This document shows, piece by piece, positions 8,827 to 16,502 of a DNA stretch of 64,000 nt (within the stretch, counting starts at the first letter, position 1; each line of letters opens with the position of its first letter). Both the position numbers and the translations under genes were made by a program. The notes under the pieces were generated by a model. The model searched no databases. It saw only the letters and a program-made list of their open reading frames with translations, and had not been told where the DNA came from. The DNA is from Photorhabdus australis DSM 17609 (GTDB lineage Bacteria > Pseudomonadota > Gammaproteobacteria > Enterobacterales > Enterobacteriaceae), in contig NZ_KL543987.1 in NCBI RefSeq assembly GCF_000711895.1, positions 28,972 to 92,971 on the forward strand. Reading direction: 5' to 3'.

Positions 8827-9050
8827 TTAGAACAATATCAAGACAAAAAACATACAAATAGTTTGAGAATGATATTGCTGGGCTTTATATTGATATCGCC
8901 GCCACCAGTTTGACCAATATAAAATCTGTTTTAGAGTTTCTCCTACCTTTCCCATCAGTTTTGACAACAACTTACACAGTTCCGATACACTCAGGGCTAC
9001 CCGCCCCTCAGGCGTTTTTTCTCCTATATCCATAAAACCGGCAGAACTGC
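8827..9050 (-). mobile_element. Transposase C-terminal scrap, IS701-like
   Basis: The minus-strand frame gives TPEGRVALSVSELCKLLSKL followed by QILYWSNWWRRYQYKAQQYH. The pattern of Leu/Ser-Val-Glu-Leu helix followed by a Trp/Arg-rich WWRR-YQ-KA-YH end is typical of IS701-type transposase C-termini. No start, catalytic domain or terminal repeats are present. It directly adjoins the istB scrap on the opposite strand. The family assignment is from pattern memory and is uncertain. Confidence 0.45.
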
Positions 9051-9170
9051 ATGAGCCAATTAATGATAGGCAACTCAACTCACGCAGACTCTATCCTGTA
9101 TCGTCTGGTTCACAGCAGTATCAAGATAGAACTTAAAGGCGAATCTATGCGAAAATATAAAGCGCGTTGA
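9049..9170 (+). mobile_element. istB C-terminal remnant (IS21 family)
   Basis: This codes for LMIGNSTHADSILYRLVHSS followed by IELKGESMRK and ends at TGA 9168-9170. The combination of A-D-(S/A)-IL-RLVH and ELKGESMRK is the C-terminus of the IS21 helper ATPase IstB. The Walker motifs, istA and the terminal repeats are all absent, so this is a fossil of an IS21 insertion. Confidence 0.75.
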
Positions 9171-9322
9171 CCGATGGAGATCAGTAAAGTTAAATTAAAA
9201 ACGGTTCTGTGAAAGTGATATGAACTGATTTCCATCAATGTTATAAGGTGATCTCTATGATGGTAATATGTACTGACATCTAATAATCCTCGTGAAGTTC
9301 AATATATAGAGTTATAGTTACA

Positions 9323-9352
9323 GCTGTAGACCCTTGGTAAAGGGTCTACAGC
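9323..9352. terminator. Perfect 13-bp hairpin
   Basis: GCTGTAGACCCTT and AAGGGTCTACAGC pair perfectly around a GGTA loop. It lies just beyond the minus-strand stop at 9360. There is no clear U-tract on either side, so it may be a weak terminator or an mRNA 3' stabiliser. Confidence 0.6.
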
Positions 9353-9359
9353 AAATTAT

Positions 9360-9600
9360 CTAAAAGTTGTTCGATATTACAGAGAAGATACCTTTTTTCT
9401 CAATGTAGAAACCCAATTCATCATATGGGTTTCCATAAGCTGATGCTGATAACCAGTTAAGACTTGTAATTAAAATATGATCATTATCCCAAGATAGTAT
9501 CTTTGCATGAGAAATAGGATCTTTCTTTTTTTCTAAAGCAATTCCATTTGTTCTTAGTGAATTTCTTATTTCTTCAAGTTGCTGAGTATTTATTCCTCCA
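9360..9600 (-). pseudogene. PLD-family C-terminal half, out of frame
   Basis: In a different frame from the ORF at 9590-11641, this reads SLSGGINTQQLEEIRNSLRT, KKDPISHAKILSWDND and ITSLNWLSASAYGNPYDELG, ending at TAG 9360-9362. SHAKILSWDND is a clear HxK(x)4D phospholipase-D motif followed by the usual S-NW segment. It is probably the natural end of the upstream gene, separated by a frameshift near 9600. Alternatively it is the end of a related copy joined by recombination, because the upstream ORF also ends in a similar block (DPTGSHAK). Confidence 0.7.
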
Positions 9601-11641
9601 CTAAGAGATGAATAACTTTTGCATGTGAGCCAGTTGGATCTGAATGTATAGTGAAAAGTGAAGTTAGGCCAAGCTTTACTATTTCTTCTCTATAAACAGA
9701 AAGTCCACTAAGAAATTGATTATAACTTCCTATATTTCTCTCATCGTCAGGTTCTTCTTGTCCCCATAGTATATCAACTTGTACACCTCTTTGAGCAGAA
9801 TAAACTAATTTTTGAAAAATCATTTGAAAGTTCTTTAACTGTATAAAGGTCGAGTGTATGATAATTCTGCTTATAGCATTATCGAACATATCTATCAAAT
9901 GATCACGATGGCTTTCTGCTCCGGATATTATACTAAATTCACTTTCATCAATGAAATGCTCTTCAAATCGATTCTCATGGGGTTCGGTATTATATTTACT
10001 TAACTTTGAGATATTATTGGAAAAAACTTTTTGTTTTGATTCATCCAATGAAGCTATTATATCTTTTGCAATAATTTCTTCATTATTTACTAGAAGGTGT
10101 GATTGCGGGGAAGTAATTACATTCATTAATTCGACATGATTTTCGAGCATGTCCAAAGTATTAGCATGTCTTGTGATTTGTCGTAATGTTCCTTCAAGGG
10201 AATCAGGGACAATGAAAAACTCTTTCCATTCCGGAAGTGGTTTTTTTGATATAAAACTGTAAATATCTTGTTTGTTAGCGTCATTTTCATAGCCATAAAA
10301 CTCTAAAAGAATTTCATCATCGACTTTACTGAAGTCTTTGTTATTCACAAGACTCCAGGATAGTTTGTCATTATTGTCACTACTGTTTATAATTTTCTCA
10401 AGCCTTACTGAAGGCGATTCTATACCAAGTGATTTTGATAATTCTTCAGTTGCTTCATCGTGCCTTGGCACAAATTTTAAAATCCATGAGCTAACATTAT
10501 CTGGCTCACTGTCTTCACTAATGTTGTCCACAGGGAAAATCTCGGCCTTGGCATATGCGATATTAGCAATATGTACGGCTGTTAATCCTTCTAATAATTT
10601 TAGATGATTTTCATTCCTTTTGTTCTTGTCTTTACCTGTTTCTGCGAATACAAGATTCCATGGTATTAAATTTAGTGAGTCATCATTATTACTTAAGAAT
10701 TTTCTAGCTTCATAGTGAGTAAAGCAAGAAATGTTATTGCTATTGATTTCAATATAATTTTCTTTATTGAAAAATCTAGCTGGCAGCTCTAAATATGCAT
10801 ATTGAGAATATCCTAATTCCCATGTTTTATCTTTAGTTCGATGATCTGGTTGGAATGGAGTGAGAACATAACAGAGTTCTTTTCCCTTCAATATTACTTC
10901 GTGTAGGTTCGTTTCTAAAGTATTTACAAATAACACAGGTGAATCAGATAGATCATCACACACAAAATCCTTTATTATTTCAGAGTCATCTCTTGAGATT
11001 GTGAAATTATTTTTATCATAGAATGTCTTTTGTATGCAGTGAAACAAATCTTTTTTTTCTTTGTTATTATTTGTTTGCTCATATTTAGTATTTATTGCTA
11101 CTCCATGTATATTTTTTGTTTTTTTATAAAATTCGGTAAGCTCATTAATTATACGATCAATAGAATGTAGAATTTCTTTTTCACTAAGAAGTTCTTTAAT
11201 AGCATTTTGTTGTATAGGTTGGATACCCAAAAGACTTCGAATTATTGTTACTTCACTTATTGTTAAATCGTGATTGGATATGAAGTGTTCTGCCGAGAAA
11301 CTAAGATTTTTGATCTGACTTAAATCTATTTTTAGAAATTTTGATATCAATATTCCCAAGTCGATCCAGTCTGTAGCAAAAGTTGATATTTTTCTTTGCT
11401 CACCTACTGGTTTTATTTTAGAAGTGGTGAGAGTTGGCATCCGTATTGACCACTCAAAACCGGTTAGTTGAAAATCATTATAATCATCATATTCATATTC
11501 ATATTCATATGTAAGAATCGAGTTTTCATCTAAATGACGATGCAATAATCCTTGCGCGTGAAGTAAACCGATAGCATTTGTAATTCTACATATATTTTTC
11601 CAGAATCTTATTCTAACCGTTGGATCTTTTAATCGAGTCAA
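9590..11641 (-). CDS. Pseudokinase-PLD nuclease-like protein, truncated both ends
   Basis: 683 residues from a TTG at 11641; the frame opens only about 15 codons further upstream and has no ATG or Shine-Dalgarno. The N-terminus reads as the C-lobe of a protein kinase: FWKNICRITNAIGLLHAQ then LLHRHLDENSIL, where canonical kinases have HRDxKxxN, and LTGFEWS in place of DFG. Catalysis is unlikely and the N-lobe is missing. A long unassigned middle follows. The C-terminus (RIIIHSTFI to SDPTGSHAK, about 590-675) resembles the first part of a PLD nuclease fold. It lies between CRISPR and prophage remnants, so a defence role is plausible but unproved. Very AT-rich compared with flanking phage genes. 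Confidence 0.6.
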   Translation of the reverse strand: MTRLKDPTVRIRFWKNICRITNAIGLLHAQGLLHRHLDENSILTYEYEYEYDDYNDFQLTGFEWSIRMPTLTTSKIKPVGEQRKISTFATDWIDLGILISKFLKIDLSQIKNLSFSAEHFISNHDLTISEVTIIRSLLGIQPIQQNAIKELLSEKEILHSIDRIINELTEFYKKTKNIHGVAINTKYEQTNNNKEKKDLFHCIQKTFYDKNNFTISRDDSEIIKDFVCDDLSDSPVLFVNTLETNLHEVILKGKELCYVLTPFQPDHRTKDKTWELGYSQYAYLELPARFFNKENYIEINSNNISCFTHYEARKFLSNNDDSLNLIPWNLVFAETGKDKNKRNENHLKLLEGLTAVHIANIAYAKAEIFPVDNISEDSEPDNVSSWILKFVPRHDEATEELSKSLGIESPSVRLEKIINSSDNNDKLSWSLVNNKDFSKVDDEILLEFYGYENDANKQDIYSFISKKPLPEWKEFFIVPDSLEGTLRQITRHANTLDMLENHVELMNVITSPQSHLLVNNEEIIAKDIIASLDESKQKVFSNNISKLSKYNTEPHENRFEEHFIDESEFSIISGAESHRDHLIDMFDNAISRIIIHSTFIQLKNFQMIFQKLVYSAQRGVQVDILWGQEEPDDERNIGSYNQFLSGLSVYREEIVKLGLTSLFTIHSDPTGSHAKVIHLLVEE

Positions 11642-11690
11642 CCAGTGACTATTTCTGGAAGGGATGATGTTTTTCTATTGAGCAAATAAG

Positions 11691-12233
11691 ATGCCGGAAC
11701 TCTTCCGTCAGAGTTCAGAACAAGATAGAAGCCTTCATTCGTTTTTAACGGAAATGGGAAAACGGGAAGGAATAACAAACAATGAATTCATTATGTCTAT
11801 TGTAAGTGGATGGGGGTTTAAAGAACACGAGTTTAATAAAGAAAACCTGGATTCATTATTAGATAATTATCCCCAAGCTTTTGAAGCAATAATAACCACA
11901 TATTGTAATTCTCTTGGTTTATTTAGAGAAAAAAAACTAATTGCAGTTGCGCGAGCATTATATACAAAACCTCCATCTGAATTTGAATTAGAAATGCTGG
12001 GTGATATCGCTGATGATGTTGAAGTTTTGCCGGATGTATGGGAGTCATTTTTAACATTTCAAGCCATGTCTACGCAATGGAGAATGGGCGCTGCGGGTGC
12101 AACGGGACTTGATTACAATGTTTTACATTCAGTCATGGATTTAATTGGTGTAAATGACCGCGCAACTGTGTTTAATGATATTAGAGTGATGGAGCGTGAA
12201 GCTCTGATAATCATGCATTCAGAAAATAGTTAA
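11691..12233 (+). CDS. Phage tail assembly chaperone fused to DUF1799-like domain
   Basis: 180 residues. Residues 20-85 (GITNNEFIMSIVSGWG to YCNSLGLFREKK) resemble lambdoid tail assembly chaperones. Residues 118-175 (PDVWESFLTFQAMSTQWRMG, GLDYNVL and DIRVMEREAL) match the DUF1799-type downstream chaperone partner. In many lambdoid phages these are two frames linked by ribosomal slippage. Here they are one frame, joined at a run of eight A's (about 11929-11936) followed directly by CTAA; with seven A's the first protein would end REKN-stop. It is the first recognisable gene of the prophage tail module, and a terminator follows. Confidence 0.75.
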   Translation: MPELFRQSSEQDRSLHSFLTEMGKREGITNNEFIMSIVSGWGFKEHEFNKENLDSLLDNYPQAFEAIITTYCNSLGLFREKKLIAVARALYTKPPSEFELEMLGDIADDVEVLPDVWESFLTFQAMSTQWRMGAAGATGLDYNVLHSVMDLIGVNDRATVFNDIRVMEREALIIMHSENS

Positions 12234-12235
12234 TG

Positions 12236-12262
12236 AGCCTCGGTATTCACTGAGGCTTTCTT
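12236..12262 (+). terminator. Rho-independent terminator after tail chaperone
   Basis: AGCCTC and GAGGCT pair around GGTATTCACT and are followed by TTCTTTT. It starts within 3 bp of the chaperone stop. In an intact lambdoid tail operon the tape-measure gene would follow instead, so this signal belongs to rearranged DNA. Confidence 0.75.
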
Positions 12263-12266
12263 TTAT

Positions 12267-12620
12267 GTGCTTCACACGCACGAATCAGATAAAACCCAGA
12301 ACCTTTTCACAAATGCACCCTTGAGGACTCTGCCAGTGGTTGGCTGCCTTCTGGGGCTGGTATTCCTGTGTGACAAGGGTTATCCCATTCGTTTTAATGA
12401 TGAGGGATGGATTAATGCAACGCTAGCAGCAGACAAATTTGAGAAATATCCCAATGATTGGCTAAGACTTCCTGAAACATCATCGTATATTCAAGCGCTT
12501 GAACGTAGATACGGGAAAATCCCGTATGTAAAAACAAGCAGGGCAAGAAAGGATAGAGGTGGCGGAACGTGGCTTCATCCGCGCGGATTGTCGAACAGAT
12601 GGAATATTTGGGCGTGGTAA
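12267..12620 (+). pseudogene. KilA-N domain protein fragment
   Basis: From about 12385 the frame encodes GYPIRFNDEGWINATLAADK, DWLRLPETSSYIQALERRYG and KTSRARKDRGGGTWLHP, the core of the phage KilA-N DNA-binding domain. The domain normally continues into the LA..FARWLD region, but here it breaks after TWLHP and the frame ends within 14 codons. Upstream of the KilA-N domain the sequence reads, in another frame, SGWLPSGAGIPV, a tail-fibre-like motif, so the 5' part is also foreign. It is a mosaic fragment rather than a working gene. Confidence 0.65.
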
Positions 12621-13147
12621 CCATCCTAGGAGTAAATGGAAATAGAGAAGTATTGGGGCCGCCAGTTGATATTCGTCCGTATGAAGAAAAATCAGATGAA
12701 GTGAAAATATCACCGTTTGAACATGAACGTATGCTTGAAGCAATAACAAGTAAGAAAATTGTCATATGGTTAATGGATACAGGTAAATATAGTGAAGATG
12801 GAACGAAAATCCTCATAGTTAATTCATTTTCACCGTTTGAATATTTAGCAAATAAGCAGAAAAGGGACAAGGAGTTAAATAATGATATAAATGGTGATCT
12901 TCTGCGGGGCTATCGATTTACAGCAACCATGCAGGTTAGAACCCCTTTAAAGGTACTTACTCAGCATGGAAGGATAGAGTGTAAGGCGGCGCATAAATTG
13001 CCTAAAATAGTTAAGGAGGACTGGCAGGGGATATGGGCTCCAGAGGCCAAGAAATGGAAAGATATAGGGATAGATATGCCTGAAATGCCCGAGGAACTAT
13101 GGCATCCCAAGTTGGACAAATCCCAAGGGACGGGGGAGATTACTTAA
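12569..13147 (+). CDS. Phage protein with FtsK-gamma-like N-terminus, truncated
   Basis: The first 30 residues (SSARIVEQMEYLGVV then NGNREVLGPP) match the recognition helix and C-terminus of the FtsK gamma winged-helix domain. That domain normally has about 40 more residues before ARIVEQME (the QR..RIGYNRA part). They are missing because the KilA-N gene joins here in another frame. The remaining 160 residues (ISPFEHERMLEAITSKKIVI onward, with DGTKILIVNSFSPFEYL) are not recognised. The GTG start at 12569 is a fallback. Probably a prophage cargo gene that lost its 5' end by recombination. Confidence 0.55.
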   Translation: MASSARIVEQMEYLGVVTILGVNGNREVLGPPVDIRPYEEKSDEVKISPFEHERMLEAITSKKIVIWLMDTGKYSEDGTKILIVNSFSPFEYLANKQKRDKELNNDINGDLLRGYRFTATMQVRTPLKVLTQHGRIECKAAHKLPKIVKEDWQGIWAPEAKKWKDIGIDMPEMPEELWHPKLDKSQGTGEIT

Positions 13148-13290
13148 GATTTCTTATTTATGTTAACAACATTAAGGAATCGAAGGCCAGTCGAGAAGAA
13201 AAATATCAGTATATTCAGCTAGGGCGTCATATGTATGGGCAAGATGGAATGCCTTTTGCTGAACATATTGATCAAGTAACGTTCTGGTAA
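13099..13290 (+). CDS. Small hypothetical protein
   Basis: 63 residues with an ATG preceded by GAGGAAC at a good distance. It overlaps the previous ORF by 49 nt in another frame. The composition (IKESKASREEKYQYIQLGRH, MPFAEHIDQVTFW) looks protein-like and polar, but I recognise no family. It could be real or part of a broken phage gene. Confidence 0.35.
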   Translation: MASQVGQIPRDGGDYLRFLIYVNNIKESKASREEKYQYIQLGRHMYGQDGMPFAEHIDQVTFW

Positions 13291-13763
13291 TGCAATCCAC
13301 ATGATGTACTGTGACGCCAAAGCTTGGGCGGTGCCTTGCACTTGTGATTGTAGATTAAGCCGTCCTTGGCTTGGTGGGGGTTAGAATGGGCAGTTAGAGA
13401 TTCTCAGGCTGTGCAATACCAGCCAATTATCCAGTTGAATTTGTTTAATCTGAATGTGCTCGGTCGCTTTTTCCAAGATTCGTCTTGCATTGTTGGCGCA
13501 CCTGATGGAATTGCGGGGATACTCATAATATGTTGCAGTAATATCACAGAAATGAATTATCTATTTTAATTTAAAGTAGAAATTATTTCGTTAATTAATC
13601 AATTTTAATTTCATAGCCTAGATTCACGCGGAAAGCCCTATGCAACTTTTGCATCGGGGCTTTTGCGCATGGATTTTTCTAAATTTCATCTAATCAACAA
13701 AAGAAAAAAGCCAGTATTTTCGCTACTGGCTTTTTATGGAACCTTGTTAAGGGGAAAATAAAT
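13291..13763. other. Gap with two hairpins upstream of ORF6N gene
   Basis: No supportable gene. At 13632-13663 AAAGCCC pairs with GGGCTTT around an inner ATGCAA/TTGCAT stem. At 13705-13735 AAAAAGCCAGTA pairs with TACTGGCTTTTT, a good intrinsic terminator. The latter would isolate the ORF6N gene from upstream transcription, typical of an independently expressed prophage cargo gene. Confidence 0.6.
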
Positions 13764-14557
13764 ATGTTTGATGTGAATGTAGCAAATCAGGGATCAGTTG
13801 TCACGTGTCAAGGTGTAAATATGCCTGTGATTACCTATCAAGATAAGCGTGTCATTACTACTGAGCTTTTAGCTAAAGGGTATGGTACGAATACCAAACA
13901 TATTCAGCAAAACTTCACTAGAAACGAAGATCGATTCATTGAGGGTAAACATTATTTTCGTTTGGAAGGTGAGGAGTTAAAGGTATTTAAGAACTTACCT
14001 TCTTTAAGAGGAGTAGTTGATAAAAGGGCACCAAAGTTGGTTTTATGGACCGAAAGAGATGCATCACGCCACGCTAAGATGCTTGAAACCGATCAGGCTT
14101 GGGATTATTACGAGCTTCTGGAAGAAACCTATTTCCGTGTCCGTAGTGAAATGCCTCAGATGAGATTACCCAATAATTACATTGAGGCACTGGAATCTCT
14201 TTTGGAATCAGAAAAAGAGAAAGCTGTTATCACGGCGGAACGTGATAAGGCCATCGAAACAAAAGCATGGATTGGTCATAAGAGAGAGGCGACGGCAATG
14301 GCTACTGCGTCGGCTGCGGTTCGGGAACGAAATAAGCTGGCTGATCTTTTAGGTCAAAGTAAAAATCAGGCAACCATTTTAACAGTTGAAAGAATCACTA
14401 AGCGAAAATTTAAGTGGCAATCTCTTAAAAATGGTGTGAGGAAAATAAAGTTGAGCCCAATATAGTGCCTGATGATCGTTACGGTACTGTGAAATCATGG
14501 CCTGCCGAAGCTTGGTTGGCGGTGCATGATGTTGATTTATCTAAATTGTTCTCATAA
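13764..14557 (+). pseudogene. ORF6N-domain phage antirepressor-like protein, frameshifted
   Basis: The open frame 13764-14465 gives 233 residues. An ORF6N domain occupies about residues 20-125 (VITYQDKRVITTELLAKGYG, RNEDRFIEGKHYFRLEGEEL, LVLWTERDASRHAKML), typical of phage antirepressor-like DNA-binding proteins, followed by a coiled region. Near 14432 the frame shifts: the alternative frame gives KWCEENKVEPNIVPDDRYG and ends AVHDVDLSKLFS at TAA 14557, the expected family C-terminus. A single missing base in the AAAAATGG tract explains it. The N-terminal domain remains intact and may still be made. Confidence 0.7.
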
Positions 14558-14701
14558 CCATTATCCAGCCACATAACCCTAGCGCAAGGATGGCAAATTT
14601 AAAATATACCCACATGATATATAATGCTATATGTGCGCCATTGACTTATCCCAACAAAGCGTATATTATCACCAAAATGTACACCAATGGCGCACTAAGA
14701 C

Positions 14702-15013
14702 ATGATATTTATTGAAACCCATATCTTCACTGAAGATTGTAAAGAGTTGTTAAGTGACGATGAATATCGTGAATTTCAGCAATATCTCGCAGACAATCCT
14801 ATTGCTGGTGATGTTATCCAACACACTGGTGGCTTACGTAAAGTCAGATGGGCATCTAGGGGTAAAGGTAAGCGGAGTGGTGTGCGTATTATTTATTACT
14901 ATAAAGTAGATGTCTCACACATCAGACTGTTACTGATTTACAAAAAAGGTATCAAGGATGACCTTAGTGAATCAGAAAAGAAAGTCTTGAGAGCACTAAA
15001 TGAGGGGTGGTAA
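14702..15013 (+). CDS. HigB/RelE-family toxin
   Basis: 103 residues with the RelE/HigB fold pattern: N-terminal IFIETHIFTEDCKELLSDD, central GLRKVRWASRGKGKRSGVRI and IIYYYKV, and C-terminal LLLIYKKGIKDDLSESEKK. The family are ribosome-dependent mRNA interferases. It is followed at once by a NadS/HigA-type antitoxin gene, the reversed (toxin-first) order usual for HigBA. It sits among prophage tail genes, where it may stabilise the element. Confidence 0.88.
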   Translation: MIFIETHIFTEDCKELLSDDEYREFQQYLADNPIAGDVIQHTGGLRKVRWASRGKGKRSGVRIIYYYKVDVSHIRLLLIYKKGIKDDLSESEKKVLRALNEGW

Positions 15014-15015
15014 CA

Positions 15016-15306
15016 ATGGATAGTAAGTTATTTTCCAGGCTAACTGAAAGCATGACACAGATGAACGAAATTATTAATGGCGAGCGTGCTGCCTCTCGTG
15101 AAACTCACGTTGAAGCAGTAAAAGTAAAGAATATTCGCCAGGCAACGGGTTTAACTCAGACTGGTTTTGCTAAGTTAATTTCCGTTAATGTAGGAACTCT
15201 GCGAAACTGGGAACAGGGAAGGCGTGAGCCAACCGGACCAGCAAAAGCCCTGTTGAAGGCAATAGAGAAAGATCCGGTTCATGTTTTAAAGGCGTTATCT
15301 ATGTAA
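15016..15306 (+). CDS. HigA/NadS-family XRE antitoxin
   Basis: 96 residues from ATG 15016, which has GAGGGGTGG about 6 nt upstream; an in-frame GTG at 15007 is a less likely start. An XRE helix-turn-helix covers residues 35-75 (IRQATGLTQTGFAKLISVNV then TLRNWEQGRREPTG). The start lies 2 bp after the toxin stop, so the two are co-transcribed. By family it binds and neutralises the toxin and autorepresses the operon; the repressed promoter would be upstream of 14702. Confidence 0.88.
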   Translation: MDSKLFSRLTESMTQMNEIINGERAASRETHVEAVKVKNIRQATGLTQTGFAKLISVNVGTLRNWEQGRREPTGPAKALLKAIEKDPVHVLKALSM

Positions 15307-15328
15307 ATAGAGCGCATAGGAATTCCTC

Positions 15329-15394
15329 AGCCTCGTTTCAGCGAGGCTTTTTTACTTAAAATCCACCACACCGCCGCTTAATTGCGGTTTTTTT
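15329..15394 (+). terminator. Two tandem hairpins after the toxin-antitoxin pair
   Basis: AGCCTCG (15329-15335) pairs with CGAGGCT (15342-15348) and is followed by six T's, a classic intrinsic terminator. A second, shorter hairpin CCGC-TTAATT-GCGG (15374-15387) with seven T's follows. The second unit recurs at 18687-18700. Confidence 0.8.
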
Positions 15395-15417
15395 GTATCT
15401 TAAAGACGAGGTTATAA

Positions 15418-15762
15418 ATGGCAGAAGAATTCAAGTGGCGAACCCAGATACAAAATAATCCAGCGGGTGAGTTTGCTCATAATGTAAGAAAAGTGCAGTT
15501 TGGTGATGGATATTCCCAAGTTGCTGTAACTGGCATTAATTCAGAATCACAAAAGTGGCCCTTTACTTATACGGGGCATAAAGATGAAGTAATACCGATC
15601 CTCAATTTTATCAGACAGCACACAGCTAAAAGTTTTATCTGGACACCACCTTTTGGTCAGAAAGGGCTTTACAGAGTTGATGCTAGTTCTATCACTATGA
15701 CGCCATTATCCCCTACAGCCTTTACGATTAATGCAACATTTGAACAGGCATTTTCAGCATGA
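15418..15762 (+). CDS. Phage minor tail protein M
   Basis: 114 residues, the usual length of lambda gpM homologues. Diagnostic blocks: FKWRTQIQNNP at the N-terminus, VRKVQFGDGYSQ near 22-33, and FIWTPPFGQKGLYRVD near 80-95. gpM is a tail-tip assembly protein. The stop overlaps the start of the L gene by 4 nt (ATGA), as in lambdoid tail operons. The gene before it should be tape measure H, but that is absent here. Confidence 0.88.
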   Translation: MAEEFKWRTQIQNNPAGEFAHNVRKVQFGDGYSQVAVTGINSESQKWPFTYTGHKDEVIPILNFIRQHTAKSFIWTPPFGQKGLYRVDASSITMTPLSPTAFTINATFEQAFSA

Positions 15763-16502
15763 ACATTACATCAGACGTACAGAAGTTAGAACCGGGTAAT
15801 CGAATTCAATTGATTGAAGTTGATGGAAGTAAATTTGGCGGTCCTGTATTACGGTTCCATGCTCACAACTTGCCGCACACAGAAGAAGAGATAGAGGCTG
15901 GTGGAGATCTTAAGTCGAAATCGATTTGGTGGCAGGGAAAAGAATATGGCGCTTGGCCTTATCAAATTGACGGAATGTCAAAATCAAGTGATGGCTCACC
16001 GCCGCGACCAAAATTAATTGTTTCGAATATTAATAGCCTTATTTCTTCTCTTTGTTTGAAATTTGAAGATATGTTACAGGCAAAAGTAACGATATTTGAA
16101 ACATTTGCACACTATCTTGACGCGAAAAATTTCACAAAGGGCAATCCAACGGCTAATCCTGACGAGTGCTTTAAGCAAGTCTTCTATATTGATACTAAAA
16201 CGCATGAGATAGCCGGTGAAGTTGTAGAGTTTGAATTATCTAGCCCGTTTGATCTGCAAGGATTACGTATTCCAACTCGGCAAATCCACACAATTTGTAC
16301 TTGGTGTATGAGAGGGTGGTACAGAACCGGAAACGGCTGTGGTTACACGGGTACGAAATATTTTGATAAAGACGGAAAGCTAACTGATGATCCGGCAAAA
16401 GATGAGTGTGGTGGGTTACTGTCAGACTGTAAAAAGCGGTTTGGTGAAAATAATCCTTTGGATTTCGGCGGGTTCCCGGCATCTGGCTTGATTTCGAGGT
16501 GA
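15759..16502 (+). CDS. Phage minor tail protein L
   Basis: 247 residues, intact. N-terminal MNITSDVQKLEPGNRIQLIE and the central LSSPFDLQGLRIPTRQI are typical of lambda gpL, a tail-tip protein that in lambda carries an iron-sulfur cluster. Conserved Cys residues are present (CTWCMRGWY, NGCGY, DECGGLLSDCKKRF), including the C-terminal CKKRFG pattern. It overlaps M and K by 4 nt each, consistent with a translationally coupled tail operon. Confidence 0.9.
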   Translation: MNITSDVQKLEPGNRIQLIEVDGSKFGGPVLRFHAHNLPHTEEEIEAGGDLKSKSIWWQGKEYGAWPYQIDGMSKSSDGSPPRPKLIVSNINSLISSLCLKFEDMLQAKVTIFETFAHYLDAKNFTKGNPTANPDECFKQVFYIDTKTHEIAGEVVEFELSSPFDLQGLRIPTRQIHTICTWCMRGWYRTGNGCGYTGTKYFDKDGKLTDDPAKDECGGLLSDCKKRFGENNPLDFGGFPASGLISR

